From NCBI GenBank assembly GCA_035633215.1, contig DASQFI010000068.1, forward strand, positions 1 through 64,000: DNA of 64,000 nt, in the 5' to 3' direction. Position 1 is the first letter of the stretch. Every line of letters starts with the position of its first letter. The notes below the pieces were generated by a model. The model was not told the origin of the DNA. It ran no database searches and saw only the letters and a program-made list of their open reading frames with translations. The stretch comes from DASQFI01 sp035633215 (GTDB lineage Bacteria; Acidobacteriota; Vicinamibacteria; Vicinamibacterales; SCN-69-37). This document shows, piece after piece, positions 8,007 to 15,971 of this stretch. The translations under genes were made by a program, and so were the position numbers.

Positions 8007-8516
8007 ATGGCTGCACACCCCCGCACCGCCGTCTACCCGGGCACGTTCGATCCGCTGACCAACGGACACGTCGACATCATCGAGCGCGGTCTCGGCCTCT
8101 TCGATCGCATCATCGTCGCCATCCTCGTGAACTCCGGCAAGCAGCCGCTCTTCGACATCGACGAGCGCGTCGGGATCATCCGTGAGGTGTTTGCGGCACA
8201 GCCAGCCGTCGAGGTCGAGACGTTCGAGGGCCTGCTCGTCGAGTACGTGCGGCGACGCCAGGCCTCCGTGATCGTGCGCGGGCTGCGCACCGTCTCGGAT
8301 TTCGACTACGAGCGTCAGATGGCGCTGATGAACCGCCACCTGCGATCGGACATCGAGACGGTGTTCATGATGCCGTCGGAACAGTACGCGTACGTCAGCT
8401 CGACCCTGATCAAGGACATCGCGGCGCTGGGCGGCCCGCTCGCCGGCCTCGTGCCGCCTGTCGTCGAAGCCCGGCTCGCGAGGCGTCGCGAGGCGGCCAC
8501 CACACGCCGAGTATGA
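8007..8516 (+). CDS. coaD: Phosphopantetheine adenylyltransferase
   Basis: 169 residues, standard for CoaD, which joins ATP and 4'-phosphopantetheine to make dephospho-CoA, the penultimate step of CoA synthesis. The nucleotidyltransferase signature YPGTFDPLTNGHVDII sits at residues 9-24 with the TxxH (TNGH) motif; VRGLRTVSDFDYE and the C-terminal YVSSTLIKDIA element near residue 130 complete the active site. The start ATG is 17 bp after rsmD. The 3' end overlaps the aminotransferase start by 4 bp (ATGA), so rsmD, coaD and the aminotransferase form a coupled operon, probably driven from upstream of recG. Confidence 0.95.
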   Translation: MAAHPRTAVYPGTFDPLTNGHVDIIERGLGLFDRIIVAILVNSGKQPLFDIDERVGIIREVFAAQPAVEVETFEGLLVEYVRRRQASVIVRGLRTVSDFDYERQMALMNRHLRSDIETVFMMPSEQYAYVSSTLIKDIAALGGPLAGLVPPVVEARLARRREAATTRRV

Positions 8517-9724
8517 GCACAGACACCCTCCGCCTCTCGGATCGCACACGGCACATCGGCCTCTCGGCCACGATGAAAGGCACGATTGAGGCGGAGCGCT
8601 TACGACGCCAGGGGGTGGACGTCGTCGATCTCGGGGCGGGGGAGCCCGACTTTCCGACGCCCGCGCATATCACCGCCGCGGCGCACGCGGCGCTTGACAG
8701 CAACTTCACCAAATACACGGCGAATCCGGGGCTGACGGAACTGCGCGAAGCGGTCGCCGGACGATGCCTGCAGGATCACGGCATCAGCGTGCAGTCGTCG
8801 GAAGTCATCATCACGGCCGGCGGCAAGCAGGCGCTGCACCACGCGGCGCTCGCGCTCTTCGGTCCCGGCGACGAAGTGATCACGCACACGCCCGGCTGGC
8901 CGACGCTCACCGAACAGACCAAGCTCGCGGGCGCGACGCCCGTCGTCGTGCGCACCCACGAAGACGACGGCTTCCGCCTGCGCGCCGAGGCGCTGCTCGC
9001 CGCCGTCACGCCGCGCACGCGCGGCATCGTCATCAACTCGCCGGGCAATCCGACAGGCGCGTTGCTCGACGACGCCGAGGCCCGCACGCTCGCGGCCGAA
9101 GCCGCGCGCCGCGAGCTCTGGATCGTCATCGACCTCTGCTACGACCGCCTGATCTATGACCGCGCGCCGCACAACCTCGTCAGGATCTTCGCCGAGACGA
9201 TGCGCGAGCATCTGGTGCTGGCCGGCTCGGCCTCGAAGTCGTACGCGATGACCGGCTGGCGCTGCGGCTGGATGGTTGGCCCGACACCGGTCGTGCAGGC
9301 GGCCAACGCGCTCCAGAGCCACGAAACGTCGAACGCCAACTCGATTACGCAGAAAGCCGCGATCGCGGCGCTGACCGGCTCGCAGCAGTGCGTCGAAGAC
9401 ATGCTCGGCGAATACAAGCGACGCCGCGATCAGCTGCTCGCCTGGCTCGCCGAAGAGCCGCGGCTGCGCTGCACCATTCCGTCCGGCGCGTTCTACCTGT
9501 TTCCGTCGGTGTCGGATTTCCTGTCGCCCGACGGACGGCGCACCTCGCTCGAGTTCTCGGACGCGCTCCTGCGCGACGAGCACGTCGTCACCACGCCGGG
9601 CGAGGCGTTCGACGCCCCCGGCTACATCCGCCTCTCGTACGCCACGTCACTCGATCGGCTCCGCGAAGGGGTGACGCGGCTGATTCGGTTTGCCAGGGGG
9701 ACGGGGGTTTTTCCCACAGTTTGA
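8513..9724 (+). CDS. Class I/II pyridoxal-phosphate aminotransferase (aspartate aminotransferase type)
   Basis: 403 residues of the fold-type I aminotransferase family, closest in style to bacterial aspartate/aromatic aminotransferases (AAT Ib). Visible landmarks: LGAGEPDFPTPAHI near residue 40, FTKYTANPGLTELREA, NSPGNPTGAL near 175, and the PLP lysine in SASKSYAMTGWRCGW near 241, followed by the C-terminal arginine region PGYIRLSYAT. It converts an amino acid and 2-oxoglutarate in the cytoplasm; exact substrate uncertain. The last nine codons and the TGA lie inside a 113-bp palindrome (9697-9809), so the C-terminal tail RGTGVFPTV is encoded by a repeat arm rather than by family sequence. Confidence 0.88.
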   Translation: MSTDTLRLSDRTRHIGLSATMKGTIEAERLRRQGVDVVDLGAGEPDFPTPAHITAAAHAALDSNFTKYTANPGLTELREAVAGRCLQDHGISVQSSEVIITAGGKQALHHAALALFGPGDEVITHTPGWPTLTEQTKLAGATPVVVRTHEDDGFRLRAEALLAAVTPRTRGIVINSPGNPTGALLDDAEARTLAAEAARRELWIVIDLCYDRLIYDRAPHNLVRIFAETMREHLVLAGSASKSYAMTGWRCGWMVGPTPVVQAANALQSHETSNANSITQKAAIAALTGSQQCVEDMLGEYKRRRDQLLAWLAEEPRLRCTIPSGAFYLFPSVSDFLSPDGRRTSLEFSDALLRDEHVVTTPGEAFDAPGYIRLSYATSLDRLREGVTRLIRFARGTGVFPTV

Positions 9725-9809
9725 GGTACAAAGGTGCCGGAGGTCGGTATCAAAAGCGCCGACCTCCGGCACCTGTCACGGCCAAACTGTGGAAAAAACC
9801 CCCGTCCCC
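9697..9809. repeat. 113-bp junction palindrome between aminotransferase and oxidase genes
   Basis: Outer arms 9697-9723 and 9783-9809 (27 bp) are inverted copies with one mismatch, each carrying GGGGACGGGGG followed by a T run and ACAGTTTG (or the complement). A nested perfect 16-bp pair (AGGTGCCGGAGGTCGG, 9732-9747 and 9759-9774) forms an inner stem. The left arm encodes the end and stop codon of the aminotransferase; the right arm encodes the GTG start and first codons of the downstream oxidase. It may also work as a terminator or mRNA-stabilising hairpin. It resembles REP/BIME-type elements in layout; family not identified. Confidence 0.85.
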
Positions 9810-11201
9810 GTCCTCCGCACGATCGTCGGCGACGAGCACGTCCGGGTGGACCAGCCGTCCAGAGAAGCGTACGGCACGGATGCGCTGAAGCGCGGGCATC
9901 CGGCAGACGCCGTCGTGTTCCCGGCAACCACCAGCGAAGTCGCGGCGATCGCCCGGCTCTGCAACGAGACACGCACTCCGCTGGTGCCGCGCGGCGGGGG
10001 CACGGGGTACACGGGCGGATCGGTGCCGGTGCGCGGCGGCGTCGTCATCAGTCTCGAGCGGATGAACCGGATCGTCGAAATCGACGAGGCGAACCTGCTG
10101 GCCATCGTCGAGCCGAATGTCATCACAGGTGATCTGCAGGACGCCGTTGAGCGAATGGGTCTTTTCTATCCTCCCGATCCCGCCAGCCTGCGGCAGTCGG
10201 TGATCGGTGGAAACGTCGCCGAATGCGCCGGAGGACCGCGGGCGTTCAAGTACGGGGTCACCAGGCAATACGTGCTCGGGCTCGAGGCGGTGCTGCCAAC
10301 CGGTGAGGTGATACGAACCGGCGGCAAGACCGTGAAGAACGTCGTCGGTTACGACCTCACGCACCTGCTCGTCGGATCGGAAGGCACGCTCGCGATCATC
10401 ACGCAGATCATTCTGCGGTTGATCCCGAAACCGCCCGTCGAGGCGACGATTCGCGCGACCTTTCCGAGCGTCGCGCACGCCGTGGATGCGGTTGCGCGGC
10501 TCGTTCGTGCGCGCGTCATTCCGGCGGCTCTGGAGGTGGTGGATGCGGAGTGTCTCAGCGCCGTCGCGCGACACCTCGGCGGCGGCGCACTGGCGCCGGC
10601 CGGCACCGCCGCCCTGCTGCTGATCGAGGTGGACGGGCTCTCAGAGCTCGTCCGCGGGGAATCCGAGCGGGCCGAACAGGCGTGCCGCGAGGCTGGTGCG
10701 ACCGAGCTCCTGCGCGCGGCCAACGAAGACGAGAGCCGCGAGCTGTGGCGTGTCCGTCGCGAGCTGTCGTTCGCGCTCAGGATGATCTCGCCGATCAAGT
10801 TCAATCACGACGTCGTCGTGCCCAAGGGACGAATCCCGGAGCTCTTCGACCTCGTGGACGGACTCAAGACCCGCTACCGGCTGACGATTCCCTGTTTCGG
10901 ACACGTCGGCGATGGCAACATCCATGTGAACATCATGCCGCCGGCTGGCGACGACGCTGCGCTGGCCCGCGCGCTGGATGCTGAAGGGGAGCTATTCAAG
11001 GGCGTCGTTGCGCTCGAAGGATCTATTACGGGCGAACACGGGATCGGATTCATGAAAGCCAAGTACTTGGGACTCGAGCTCACGCCGGAGACGATCGCGC
11101 TCATGAAGCGCGTGAAGCAGGCGTTCGATCCGAACGGCATCCTGAATCCCGGGAAGATTTTCGACGACGTGCCGGTTCCGGAGCTCAGGAGTTCGACATG
11201 A
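9789..11201 (+). CDS. FAD-linked oxidase, GlcD / D-lactate dehydrogenase family
   Basis: From the GTG at 9789 the product is 470 residues, the usual GlcD length. The FAD-binding domain (about 35-215) shows LVPRGGGTGYTGGSVP, IVEPNV and GGNVAECAGGPRAFKYG; the C-terminal oxidase domain ends with PCFGHVGDGNIHVNIMP and the substrate-site motif GSITGEHGIG. Such enzymes oxidise a 2-hydroxy acid (glycolate, D-lactate or similar) and pass electrons to a partner. No GlcE or GlcF subunit is adjacent. The conserved start LRTIVGDEHV lies just past a palindrome arm, so the start codon has to be within that arm. The stop overlaps the cyclophilin start by 4 bp. Confidence 0.9.
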   Translation: MEKTPVPVLRTIVGDEHVRVDQPSREAYGTDALKRGHPADAVVFPATTSEVAAIARLCNETRTPLVPRGGGTGYTGGSVPVRGGVVISLERMNRIVEIDEANLLAIVEPNVITGDLQDAVERMGLFYPPDPASLRQSVIGGNVAECAGGPRAFKYGVTRQYVLGLEAVLPTGEVIRTGGKTVKNVVGYDLTHLLVGSEGTLAIITQIILRLIPKPPVEATIRATFPSVAHAVDAVARLVRARVIPAALEVVDAECLSAVARHLGGGALAPAGTAALLLIEVDGLSELVRGESERAEQACREAGATELLRAANEDESRELWRVRRELSFALRMISPIKFNHDVVVPKGRIPELFDLVDGLKTRYRLTIPCFGHVGDGNIHVNIMPPAGDDAALARALDAEGELFKGVVALEGSITGEHGIGFMKAKYLGLELTPETIALMKRVKQAFDPNGILNPGKIFDDVPVPELRSST

Positions 11202-11824
11202 GAGTCGTGGTCAGTGTGCTCGCGGCGGCGCTCGCGCTCAGTGGAGCGTCTTCCGGGCATCTCGTCGCTCAGGACCCACAGGCGGTGATGGTCGTGCTCG
11301 AAACGGAGAAGGGCGCGATCGAGATCGAGGTGAACATCGCCAAAGCGCCGATCACCGCCGCGAACTTTCTGAAGTACGTCGACGGCGGGTTCTACGACGG
11401 CGGCCGCTTTACGCGAACGGTCCGGCCGAACACCGAGAACCGGACCGATTTTCCCATCCAGGTCATCCAGGCGATCGTCAACCCGGCGCGCGCGCCGGAG
11501 CGGTTTCCGGCGATTACCCTGGAACGGACGAACGTGACCGGGATTCTGCACAAGAGCGGCGTCGTGTCGATGGCGCGCGGTAACGCCGCGGACACCGCCA
11601 CCAATCAGTTCTTCATCTGCATCGGCGATCAGCCGGAACTGGACTTCGGCGGCAAGCGCAACGCCGACGGCCAGGGGTTTGGCGCGTTCGGACGCGTCAT
11701 CATCGGCATGGACGTCGTCGAGACGATCCAGGCCGCGCCGGTCGCCAAGAACCCGCAGGATCCGAAGGCTTTCACGCAGAACCTCGCGCCGCCGATCGTC
11801 ATCACCAAAGCGCGGCGCAAGTAG
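11198..11824 (+). CDS. Periplasmic cyclophilin-type peptidyl-prolyl isomerase
   Basis: 208 residues: a signal peptide (MRVVVSVLAAALALSGASSG, then HLVAQ) followed by a cyclophilin domain (about 28-205). Family landmarks include VVLETEKGAIEIEVNIAKAP, ANFLKYVDGGFYDG, GVVSMARGNAADTATNQFFI (the variant of the MARxxxxxxxxSQFFI core with Asn in place of Ser) and GFGAFGRVIIGMDVVETIQ. It should assist folding of exported proteins by proline isomerisation. It is coupled to the oxidase gene by ATGA and is followed 1 bp later by a CoA-binding protein gene. The short insert between strands (NTENRTDFPIQVIQ) is typical of this secreted subgroup. Confidence 0.9.
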   Translation: MRVVVSVLAAALALSGASSGHLVAQDPQAVMVVLETEKGAIEIEVNIAKAPITAANFLKYVDGGFYDGGRFTRTVRPNTENRTDFPIQVIQAIVNPARAPERFPAITLERTNVTGILHKSGVVSMARGNAADTATNQFFICIGDQPELDFGGKRNADGQGFGAFGRVIIGMDVVETIQAAPVAKNPQDPKAFTQNLAPPIVITKARRK

Positions 11825-11825
11825 G

Positions 11826-12194
11826 ATGCCCACGGTGGCCGTCATCGGCGCGTCGGCCGATCGCAGCAAGTTCGGCAACAAGGCGCTGCGCGCGTTCCGG
11901 CATCGCGGCTACATCGTGGTGCCCATCAACCCGCACGCGACCGTCGTGGAAGGGGAGCGCGCGTACGCGACCGTGCTCGACTACCCGGGCGCGATCGACG
12001 AGGCGACGTTCTACGTGCCGCCGGACATCGGCACGCAGGTCCTCGATCAGATTGCCGAGAAGGGCATTCCGAAGGTATGGCTCAATCCCGGCGCCGACGC
12101 CCGTCCGGTCGTCGAGCGCGCACGATCGCTTGGGCTCAAAGCGATCGTCGCGTGCTCGATTGTGGGAATTGGGGAGTCGCCCGGAGATTACTAG
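11826..12194 (+). CDS. CoA-binding domain protein (YccU-like)
   Basis: A 122-residue single-domain Rossmann protein. The N-terminus VAVIGASADRSKFGNKALR is the CoA_binding signature, followed by GYIVVPINPH and later IPKVWLNPGADARPVVE and the closing ACSIVGIGESP; length and motifs match stand-alone CoA-binding proteins. The family is thought to bind CoA or its thioesters; its physiological role is not established. The ATG lies 1 bp after the cyclophilin stop, so it is the last gene of the oxidase-cyclophilin transcript, and it converges on the small Cys-rich gene at 12216. Confidence 0.85.
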   Translation: MPTVAVIGASADRSKFGNKALRAFRHRGYIVVPINPHATVVEGERAYATVLDYPGAIDEATFYVPPDIGTQVLDQIAEKGIPKVWLNPGADARPVVERARSLGLKAIVACSIVGIGESPGDY

Positions 12195-12215
12195 CGGCTC
12201 AGTAAAAGTGGCGAC

Positions 12216-12467
12216 TTAGTTGTCAGGCTGGCACTCGCCGCCGCTGCAGTGCCAGCCATCCGGGCAGTCTTCATTCGACGTGCAGCTGCCTCTGAGTGCT
12301 CGAAGATCCTGAGAGGCTTTCTGAAACACCTTGCAGATTTTCGCGAATTTTGCTCGTTTGGTGACGTAGAGACTGAGCGCCTCGTTCTCCAGATTGTTAG
12401 CGTGCCACCGGAACGTTGCGAATTCCACAGCGTTAAGCAGATCTGCCGGCCAGTTACGCTTGCTCAT
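12216..12467 (-). CDS. Small protein with helical leader and Cys-rich C-terminus (83 aa)
   Basis: The ATG at 12467 has a strong AGGAG ribosome binding site 8 bases upstream, which decides the start. Residues 1-58 (MSKRNWPADLLNAVEFATFR and onward) are helical, with no signal peptide. The last 24 residues carry four cysteines spaced C-x5-C-x5-C-x4-C (CTSNEDCPDGWHC, then SGGEC), like a small disulfide knot, following a basic stretch that ends LRALRG. A helical leader with a Cys-rich core is also what a secreted-peptide precursor looks like, but no modification or export gene is adjacent. It lies 176 bp downstream of, and in the same direction as, the Ser/Thr kinase gene. Function not known. Confidence 0.6.
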   Translation of the reverse strand: MSKRNWPADLLNAVEFATFRWHANNLENEALSLYVTKRAKFAKICKVFQKASQDLRALRGSCTSNEDCPDGWHCSGGECQPDN

Positions 12468-12643
12468 GACGATATCTCCTGAGATGGAAGAGGGGTTGAC
12501 GGACACAGGCTGCCAAGCCCCACCATGGGATGTGACGTCGTGCGCAGCGGGGCTGGGGAGCGCGCGGCGGAGAGCCTACCATTAGAACAACCCGGCAATG
12601 AACATCGCGAAGTGAAGGCGGACATGTGCGACCCCGCGGTCGA

Positions 12644-15634
12644 CTATCTCGACCGTTTGAGAAGCCAGATGTCCCGAGTGCCCAGGTTCCGCACGAAGAG
12701 CAACGAGCCGTCCACAAGACTCGCGACTCCCGAGAACGAGACGTTTGGCGCCTGATTGCCTGTGACCTGACGCATCGCCCCAGTCTCGAGCGACACGGAG
12801 AACACGTTCTGGATGAGACCGCTTACACAGATGACGTAGAGCAGCGGTCGACGAACGTCAACATATGAAGTCAGATCGACGATATTCGGGACGGTTCTAA
12901 TCGACCTGATGTGCCCGTTCGGTTTGACTTCCAGCACTTCGACCCCGGTTCGGCTGGCGGACAACCATCGCAGCACGATCAGGGACCCCTGCGCTGTTCG
13001 ACCTGCGATCGATACGCTTTGCAAGGGTAGGCCGGGCGCGCCGTCCACCCTGGCGAGCTCGACGCTTTTGCGCGAATCGAGTTCGGTCTGCCGTACCGCA
13101 TACCGCTCTTCACCCGCCCAATGGAGATAAGCGACCGAACGGCTGTCAGCGGCCGGAAAGAGGCCGCGAATACGCTGCGGGTCGGTCGCAACGTCGATCA
13201 ACCGGATGTTGGTCTCGGAATCAACGGCGTGTTGCGTCAGACTGTACGACCGTTCATCCTTCTTCTCGACGAACAGGAGCGTTTGCCCATCGGGCGTCCA
13301 CTGCGTGGGCCATGCTCCCCACTGAATCCGCCCGTAAACCGGAAGAATGCATCTGCTGGAAACGGTCACTACGACACCCGTCTGGAGATGCCTGATCTTC
13401 AATGTCTTCAACGCGGGATCGCCTTGCGTCTCTTGAAGGAACGCCACACGGCGACCGTCAGGCGAGATCAGCGGCGCCGAGGCATCAGTCTCGATCGGGA
13501 GGGGATCGATGGACACCCGCCCGCCCGTGAGCGTCGCCCTCATGAGCCACGTATTGGTCGCGACAAACCGGCCGGAGGCGCTTGGCTTGGACCGTTGGAA
13601 GACGAGTGTGTGTCCGTCCGTGGAGACCGTGGGAGAAAAATCCGTCGTCGCCTCCGACGTCAGTTGAACAGCGGGTCGCGCCCGATCCAACAGCCACAGA
13701 TCCGCGTTGTCCGACACCTGTCGGAACGTCATCACCATGCCGTCGCTTGAAGCACTCTCTGGCTCCTCTTGGGTCGGATCCGTCGTACGCCGCCGCGTCC
13801 AGCCATGCGCGACCGAGCTCTCCCACAGATCCACCTGTCCGCCGCGGTCCGATTGGTAGAGAACAGTCTCTGGCCCCGTCCACATCGGCAGGCGCTCGAC
13901 GTGCGCGTCGCTTGTGAGCCGACGCGGATTGGTACCGTGCACGTTCGCGGTCCAGAGATCGGTCCGCTCACCACTGCGGAGTCGAGCCGCAAAGACGACC
14001 TTACTGCCGGTCGGGTCGATGTCGAAACTCCTGAAAACAGCGGATTGCAACGGAGCCTCTGCGAACCGCCATGTGTCGCTCACCTCGGCGACAGTCCGCT
14101 GCGCCAGATCCGCGCGACGGAGGACCGCCGCGTTCCCCTTGTCCGCCTGGAAGTACACAGAATCGCCGAGCCACCTCAGCAACGTGATGCCGGCTGCCGG
14201 CGGGATCTCGACACTCTGAACCGGCGCGCCGCCCAGGGGCGCCGGAATCGCGAGGAGAAATAACGCAGCCCGAAGCCGCATCGCGCAGACGTATCGGGTT
14301 CCGTCGGCCGACCATGCATGACTGATGATCTCGCCGGCGGGGAGCGCCACCAACTTGGCATCGCCGCCGTCTGTTGGCTGGACGAACAAGACCTTCGCAT
14401 CGTCGCGTTTCGACAAAAACGATACCCACCGCCCGTCAGGTGAGCTGGCGCTTCGCTCCTCCTCAGTCGGCCACGTCACCAGGGCCTGCTGTTGGAACTC
14501 GACGTCCGCGCCAGGCGGGGGTCGCCAGAGCCCGATCGCCAAGGCGATCGACGCCGTGACGACAAGACTCGCGATCGCCGTCCGCGCCCACCAATTGCGC
14601 GACCGCCGCAGCGATGCGGCCCGCAACGTATGCGTGGTCGACGCGACGGACGTCTTCGCAATCTGCCGAAGCTCTTTCGCAACAGCGGCGGCCGATTTGG
14701 GCCGGTGCGCAGGATCTTTCGCGAGGCAGCGCTCGATCAGCCGAACGAGCTCCTTTGGCGTGCCGGGCGCCAGCTGACCGAGCGGCTTCGGTGCGTCGTG
14801 CAGCATCGAGTGCACGTAGGTGTATTCCGTGGCGCCGTTGAACGGCAATTCGCCGGCAATGCATTCGAAGGCGACGACGCCGAGCGAGAAGATGTCGGCA
14901 CGCGCGGCGATGGGCTGGCCTTCGGCCTGCTCCGGCGGCATGTAATGTGGTGTGCCAGCGCGCGGGTCGCCGTCCGGTCCCGGGGACCGCGTTGTCGCCC
15001 CAGCCTCGCTGACCACTTCAGCGCGCGCGAGGCCGAAGTCCAGAAGCTTGACGTGGCCGTGTGGCGTCACCATGACGTTCGACGGCTTGATGTCACGGTG
15101 AACGAGACCGACCGAATGCGCGTTGGCCAGACCTTCGGCAATCTCGGCGACGAGCTCGACCGTGCGCGCGAGCTGAGGCCGGCCCTGACGAAGCATGCCG
15201 GCGAGCGTCTCGCCCTCGACGAACTCCATCACGAGCAGCGCTTTGCCCTCCGACTCGATGAGTTCGTAAACCTTGCAGATGAACGGATGATCGAGCGACG
15301 CGGCCGCGAGCGCTTCCGCGCGGAACCGGGCGCCCGCTCCCGGGTCCGTGAGCCGCGCCTCCTGAACCACCTTGACCGCGACCGGTCGGTTCAACCGCGT
15401 GTCCAGCGCCCGGTAGACGATGCCCATGCCGCCGGTGCCGACACGGGTCTCCAGCTGATAGTGCGGCGGGAGATCCGGCAGGTAGTCGTGGATCGGATCG
15501 AGCGGATGCCCGACCCCGGGTTTCGTGACGTCGGCATCGAGCCCAAGCGCGAGCAGGCACGCTGGACACGAGCCCGTCTGGTCAGGGTCGGACAGCGGCG
15601 TACCGCAGCGAGAACAGGATGGCGTGAGCGACAC
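12644..15634 (-). CDS. Membrane Ser/Thr protein kinase with zinc ribbon and TolB-like propeller
   Basis: 996 residues. Order: an N-terminal zinc ribbon (C7-x2-C10 and C23-x2-C26); a Hanks-type kinase domain at about 58-320 with GTGGMG, the lysine in VAVKVV, catalytic HRDIKPSN and DFG (LLDFGLAR); one transmembrane helix near 350-372 (IASLVVTASIALAIGLW); and a large extracytoplasmic domain of repeated strands with TolB/PD40-type phrases (TSEERSASSPDGRWVSFLS-like, ASAPLISPDGRRVAFLQ). The layout fits a receptor kinase sensing an envelope signal through a beta propeller, a form very frequent in Acidobacteriota. All catalytic residues are present, so it should be active. The substrate is unknown; the small Cys-rich gene downstream may be co-transcribed. 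Confidence 0.9.
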   Translation of the reverse strand: MSLTPSCSRCGTPLSDPDQTGSCPACLLALGLDADVTKPGVGHPLDPIHDYLPDLPPHYQLETRVGTGGMGIVYRALDTRLNRPVAVKVVQEARLTDPGAGARFRAEALAAASLDHPFICKVYELIESEGKALLVMEFVEGETLAGMLRQGRPQLARTVELVAEIAEGLANAHSVGLVHRDIKPSNVMVTPHGHVKLLDFGLARAEVVSEAGATTRSPGPDGDPRAGTPHYMPPEQAEGQPIAARADIFSLGVVAFECIAGELPFNGATEYTYVHSMLHDAPKPLGQLAPGTPKELVRLIERCLAKDPAHRPKSAAAVAKELRQIAKTSVASTTHTLRAASLRRSRNWWARTAIASLVVTASIALAIGLWRPPPGADVEFQQQALVTWPTEEERSASSPDGRWVSFLSKRDDAKVLFVQPTDGGDAKLVALPAGEIISHAWSADGTRYVCAMRLRAALFLLAIPAPLGGAPVQSVEIPPAAGITLLRWLGDSVYFQADKGNAAVLRRADLAQRTVAEVSDTWRFAEAPLQSAVFRSFDIDPTGSKVVFAARLRSGERTDLWTANVHGTNPRRLTSDAHVERLPMWTGPETVLYQSDRGGQVDLWESSVAHGWTRRRTTDPTQEEPESASSDGMVMTFRQVSDNADLWLLDRARPAVQLTSEATTDFSPTVSTDGHTLVFQRSKPSASGRFVATNTWLMRATLTGGRVSIDPLPIETDASAPLISPDGRRVAFLQETQGDPALKTLKIRHLQTGVVVTVSSRCILPVYGRIQWGAWPTQWTPDGQTLLFVEKKDERSYSLTQHAVDSETNIRLIDVATDPQRIRGLFPAADSRSVAYLHWAGEERYAVRQTELDSRKSVELARVDGAPGLPLQSVSIAGRTAQGSLIVLRWLSASRTGVEVLEVKPNGHIRSIRTVPNIVDLTSYVDVRRPLLYVICVSGLIQNVFSVSLETGAMRQVTGNQAPNVSFSGVASLVDGSLLFVRNLGTRDIWLLKRSR

Positions 15635-15713
15635 GCCGGCACCTCACAAACGTCGGGAAGAGCGGCGAAAGCGTACCACGACATCATCTGAAGCATCGGA
15701 CGCCGTCGATTAC

Positions 15714-15748
15714 ATGAAGGGAATGAAGGGGTGAAGAACATGAAGAGA
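15714..15748 (+). repeat. Short tandem repeat of an ATGAAGNNN unit
   Basis: Four near-identical units of 9, 8, 9 and 9 bases (ATGAAGGGA, ATGAAGGG, GTGAAGAAC, ATGAAGAGA). The same unit appears four times at 37042-37077, 21 kb away, in another gene junction. The unit contains TGA in frame. It is not a ribosome binding site array for the flanking genes. Confidence 0.7.
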
Positions 15749-15872
15749 AGAATGGTGGGTCGAAGCGCAGAATCGCGGCTTCGGCGTCAGGTTGACCCTT
15801 CGCCGGAAGTAAGTCCGCGCGCTGAGAACTGGGGGCCAGGAACCTCAGAACCCAGGAACCCGATAGGCGTGC

Positions 15873-15878
15873 TATACT
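15873..15878 (+). promoter_or_regulatory. Probable -10 element of the rho promoter
   Basis: TATACT within GCTATACTAAC stands out in a GC-rich region and lies 94 bp upstream of the rho start codon. No good -35 hexamer is visible 16-18 bases upstream, so only the -10 box is proposed. Confidence 0.4.
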
Positions 15879-15971
15879 AACTTTGTCCGTCCACAGCCGC
15901 GGCCTCATCAGGAGACCGCGCTTCCGGTAACAACTCACATCCCAATAACTTGTTTCGTACCACCAACCCCT

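Larger units (their letters stand above)
15635..15971. other. Intergenic region between kinase and rho (divergent promoters)
   Basis: 337 bp separate the divergently transcribed kinase and rho genes. It holds the short tandem repeat at 15714-15748, a stretch of GGAACC-like repeats around 15838-15860 (CCAGGAACC, CCCAGGAACC) and a probable rho promoter element near 15873. No open frame with coding character was found. The long distance from the -10 element to the rho ATG (about 95 nt) leaves a substantial 5' leader, which would allow Rho autoregulation; this is inference. Confidence 0.5.
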
